From contig JAJFJX010000159.1 in NCBI GenBank assembly GCA_021773655.1, forward strand, positions 1-7,427: a stretch of DNA of 7,427 nt, in the 5' to 3' direction. This DNA is from Panacagrimonas sp. GTDB lineage: Bacteria; Pseudomonadota; Gammaproteobacteria; Nevskiales; Nevskiaceae. Position 1 is the first letter of the stretch; the number at the start of each line of letters is the position of its first letter. The notes beneath the pieces are model-generated. The model was not told the origin of the DNA, ran no database searches, and was given only the letters and a program-made list of their open reading frames with translations. Made by a program: the position numbers and the translations under genes. Shown piece after piece: positions 5,809-7,427 of the stretch.

Positions 5809-5827
5809 ACCCGGGCGGCCGCGCGGT

Positions 5828-6259
5828 TCAGCGCCGCAGCGCGGGCAGCGGCTGTCCGGCGGGGATGAACACCAGAGCCTCGCCGTTGTTGCAGTAGCGC
5901 AGGCCGGTCGGCGACGGTCCGTCGTCGAAGCGATGCCCGTGGTGGCCGCCGCAGCGCGCGCAGTGGTACTCGGTGCGCGCGTAGCCGACGTGATGATCGA
6001 TCTTGGTCTCAAGGTGACCCTCGATGGCGGCGTAGAAGCTCGGCCAGCCGGTGCCGCTTTCGTACTTGGTGCCGGATTCGAACAGGGGCAGGAAGCAGCC
6101 GGCGCAGACAAACGTGCCGCTGCGCTTCTCGGCGTTGAACGGATGGGTGCCACAGACCTCGGTGCCCTCGGAGCGCAGCACGCGGTACTGCGCGGGCGTC
6201 AGCAGCTCGCGCCATTGGGCGTCGGACTTCTGCAGGCGGTCGAACTCGGGCTCGGTCAT
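5828..6259 (-). CDS. msrB: Peptide-methionine (R)-S-oxide reductase MsrB
   Basis: The 143-aa enzyme reduces methionine-R-sulfoxide in proteins, repairing oxidative damage, with thioredoxin as usual reductant. Two CXXC pairs, Cys52/Cys55 (CAGC) and Cys100/Cys103 (CARC), form the structural zinc site. SGTGWPSF (68-75) and RYCNN (121-125) are family signatures, with Cys123 as the catalytic nucleophile. The recycling Cys that many MsrBs carry in SGCGWPSF is Thr70 here. Instead Cys36 (EVCGTHPF), 87 residues before the catalytic Cys, probably forms the recycling disulfide, as reported for a Xanthomonas MsrB (recalled, not checked). No signal peptide or MsrA fusion is present. I chose the ATG at 6259 because the family begins there. 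An in-frame ATG at 6316 would add 19 residues without family similarity. Confidence 0.95.
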   Translation of the reverse strand: MTEPEFDRLQKSDAQWRELLTPAQYRVLRSEGTEVCGTHPFNAEKRSGTFVCAGCFLPLFESGTKYESGTGWPSFYAAIEGHLETKIDHHVGYARTEYHCARCGGHHGHRFDDGPSPTGLRYCNNGEALVFIPAGQPLPALRR

Positions 6260-6330
6260 GGTGGGCTCGTGGAATGCGTGGGAAGTACATGGTGCCATCC
6301 GGCGGCCGGCTTTCAACTCCCGGCAAGGGG

Positions 6331-6348
6331 CCCCGCTAAACTGCGGGG
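6331..6348 (+). promoter_or_regulatory. CCCCGC-TAAACT-GCGGGG palindrome abutting the djlA start; possible -10 in the loop
   Basis: Perfect 6-bp arms (6331-6336 and 6343-6348) flank TAAACT (6337-6342), and the ATG follows directly at 6349. If TAAACT is the -10 box, transcription would begin about 7 bases later, at the A of the ATG itself, giving a leaderless mRNA. If transcription starts further up, the hairpin would cover the only G-rich, Shine-Dalgarno-like stretch. Both readings are inference. A -35 is not clear; TTTCAA at 6311-6316 is a poor match with long spacing. Confidence 0.4.
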
Positions 6349-7092
6349 ATGAACCTTTTGATCCTCATCGGCGCCCTCATCGGATTCTCCGTGGGCCGCT
6401 GGACGGGCTTTTTCCTCGGAATCTTCATCGGCTGGTGGGTCAGCAAGAAGATTCGCCAGCATGTGGTCCAGACCCTGCAGTCGCGTTTCCTGGACAGCAC
6501 GTTCGCGGTCATGGGCGCGGTGTGCAAGGCCGACGGCCGGATCTCGCAGAACGAGATCCGCGTCGCCGAACAGCTCTTCGACCGTCTGCGCCTGACGACC
6601 GAGGCACGCAACAGTGCCCGTTTGGCATTCAACCGCGGCAAGCTGCCCGGCTTCGACCTCGACAGCGAGGTGCGCGACTTCGCTCGTGCCGCGCGTGGCC
6701 AGCGCGTGCTGGTGCAGATGTTCCTGCAGGTGCAGTTCGCCGCCGCCTCGGCCGATGGCCCGCCGGATGTCGCCGAACGTCGTCTGCTGCTGCGCATCGC
6801 GCGCGGCCTGGGCCTTTCGGATTTGGAATTGCAGCGAATGGAAGCGCAGTTCCGGGTCCACGCCCACACTCGCCAGAGCAAGGTCGACGATGCCTATGCG
6901 GTGATGGGCGTGGCGCCGACGGTGAGCGACGAGGACCTGAAGAAGGCTTATCGCAAGCTGATGAGCGAACACCATCCCGACAAGCTCGCTGCGCGCGGAC
7001 TGCCGGAGTCCATGCGCCAGATGGCAGAGGAAAAGACCCGCGACATCACCGCAGCCTACGACCAGATCAAGGCTGCGCGCGGCATCCCCTGA
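6349..7092 (+). CDS. djlA: DjlA-like co-chaperone: membrane anchor, TerB-like domain, C-terminal J domain
   Basis: The 247-aa protein has an N-terminal Gly-rich hydrophobic segment (about 3-31, LLILIGALIGFSVG...FFLGIFIGWW) serving as membrane anchor. A TerB-like helical domain follows (about 48-170), with acidic loops KADGRISQNEI (60-70) and AAASADGPPDVAE (131-143). The C-terminal J domain (about 181-245, DDAYAVMGVAPTVSDEDLKKAYRKLM) has an intact HPD motif at 209-211, needed to stimulate DnaK ATPase. The order matches E. coli DjlA, which is slightly longer (about 271 aa). DjlA is anchored in the inner membrane with the J domain in the cytoplasm and affects envelope-stress and capsule signalling through DnaK. 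The gene is divergent from msrB, 89 bp away. The start is set by the hydrophobic N-terminus and lacks a normal ribosome binding site. Confidence 0.93.
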   Translation: MNLLILIGALIGFSVGRWTGFFLGIFIGWWVSKKIRQHVVQTLQSRFLDSTFAVMGAVCKADGRISQNEIRVAEQLFDRLRLTTEARNSARLAFNRGKLPGFDLDSEVRDFARAARGQRVLVQMFLQVQFAAASADGPPDVAERRLLLRIARGLGLSDLELQRMEAQFRVHAHTRQSKVDDAYAVMGVAPTVSDEDLKKAYRKLMSEHHPDKLAARGLPESMRQMAEEKTRDITAAYDQIKAARGIP

Positions 7093-7130
7093 AGCACATC
7101 GCGGCGGGCGGGCCACGGCCGCGCCAGGCG

Positions 7131-7179
7131 AGCCTCCGGGCCTTCCTCCGGTGATCGCAGATGCTTCAGGCCGGAGGCT
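7131..7179. repeat. 9-bp inverted repeat AGCCTCCGG / CCGGAGGCT after djlA
   Basis: The arms lie at 7131-7139 and 7171-7179 with a 31-nt loop, inside the 116-bp gap between the convergent djlA and nitrate-reductase-like genes. Arms are perfect, but no T-run follows on either strand. It may mark transcript 3' ends for both genes; a classical intrinsic terminator is not supported. Confidence 0.45.
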
Positions 7180-7227
7180 GGCGCCAGGGTCCAGGCCGGC
7201 GTCAGGCCCTATGCCGGCGCCAGGGTC
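7180..7227. repeat. 12-bp direct repeat GGCGCCAGGGTC, two copies
   Basis: Exact copies lie at 7180-7191 and 7216-7227. The second is inside the last codons of the right-edge gene, the first 18 bp beyond its stop. A small local duplication of the gene's 3' end is possible. Confidence 0.6.
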
Positions 7228-7427
7228 TGCGCGATCAGGGCCTTGAGTTCGGGCACACAGGAGCCGCAATTGGTGCCGCACTTGAGCGTCTCGCCCAGGG
7301 CGCGCGGACTGTGGCAGCCGCCGCGGATGGCCTGTTCGATGGTCTTGCGGCCGACACCGAAACACGAACATATGGTGACGCCGGCATCGGCACCGCGTTC
7401 GAACGGTTCGCCGACCAGCAGACCCAT
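7209..7427 (-). CDS. C-terminal BFD-type [2Fe-2S] domain of a larger protein, probably assimilatory nitrate reductase (NasA-like); 5' part beyond window
   Basis: Only the last 72 codons are visible. The ATG at the very edge is likely internal and the frame is still open there. The segment ICSCFGVGRKTIEQAI (19-34), then KCGTNCGSCVPELKALIA (49-66), has four cysteines in the CXC...CX4CXXC arrangement (20, 22, 50, 55, with Cys58 also near) of the BFD-like [2Fe-2S] domain. Such a domain closes the catalytic subunit of many proteobacterial assimilatory nitrate reductases. It also occurs inside NAD(P)H-nitrite reductase NirB and as free Bfd. The stop shortly after the domain argues against NirB, where sulfite-reductase domains follow. 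Upstream residues (MGLLVGEPFERGADAG) argue against free Bfd, which starts at the domain. The domain call is firm; NasA is the best reading. Confidence 0.75.
   Translation of the reverse strand: MGLLVGEPFERGADAGVTICSCFGVGRKTIEQAIRGGCHSPRALGETLKCGTNCGSCVPELKALIAQTLAPA

Noticed and set aside
5809..5827. Terminator between the convergent FKBP and msrB genes
   Set aside because: The 19-bp gap is G+C-rich with small self-complementary words (CCCGGG, GCGGCCGC) but no stable stem-loop with a T-run.
6313..7371. A 352-codon open frame on the - strand across djlA
   Set aside because: It is the complement of djlA, which has clear TerB and J-domain motifs. The only convincing part of the minus strand here is the BFD domain, which is in a different frame.

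Overview
The window is GC-rich DNA, roughly two thirds G+C by eye, with densely packed genes, and reads as a gammaproteobacterial chromosome. The DUF2058/YaiL protein and the DjlA-type co-chaperone are typically gammaproteobacterial. The overall gene style suggests the Xanthomonadales or a related lineage, but that finer placement is inference. Both ends of the window cut through genes, and no phage, IS, CRISPR, rRNA or tRNA feature was seen.

Layout. Positions 1-1400 (+) hold the C-terminal half of a molybdopterin (DMSO-reductase superfamily) oxidoreductase, followed 3 bp later by a 7Fe ferredoxin of the FdxA/Azotobacter FdI type. The two probably form an operon of an enzyme and an electron carrier. 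Positions 1513-4335 (-) hold a convergent three-gene cluster. In transcription order these are an unrecognised 186-aa protein, an unrecognised ~100-aa protein, and a 632-aa radical SAM protein with an N-terminal cobalamin-binding-like domain. This cluster is the least described part of the window. Positions 4336-4804 contain no credible gene but several kinds of short repeat.

Positions 4805-7092 hold four ordinary housekeeping or stress genes in alternating orientation: DUF2058/YaiL (-), a small cytoplasmic FKBP prolyl isomerase (+), methionine sulfoxide reductase B (-) and a DjlA-like membrane J-domain protein (+). Three of them (FKBP, MsrB, DjlA) concern protein folding or repair. The right edge (7209-7427, -) is the 3' end of a gene whose product ends in a BFD-type [2Fe-2S] domain, most like the C-terminus of assimilatory nitrate reductase NasA.

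How the parts fit. The Mo enzyme and ferredoxin look like one redox module, and the right edge may be a second molybdoenzyme. The radical SAM cluster has no recognised substrate. The best candidates for something undescribed are this cluster, with its CX4CX2C cluster motif and two orphan partners, and the repeat-rich gap upstream of it. The remaining genes are well-known families.
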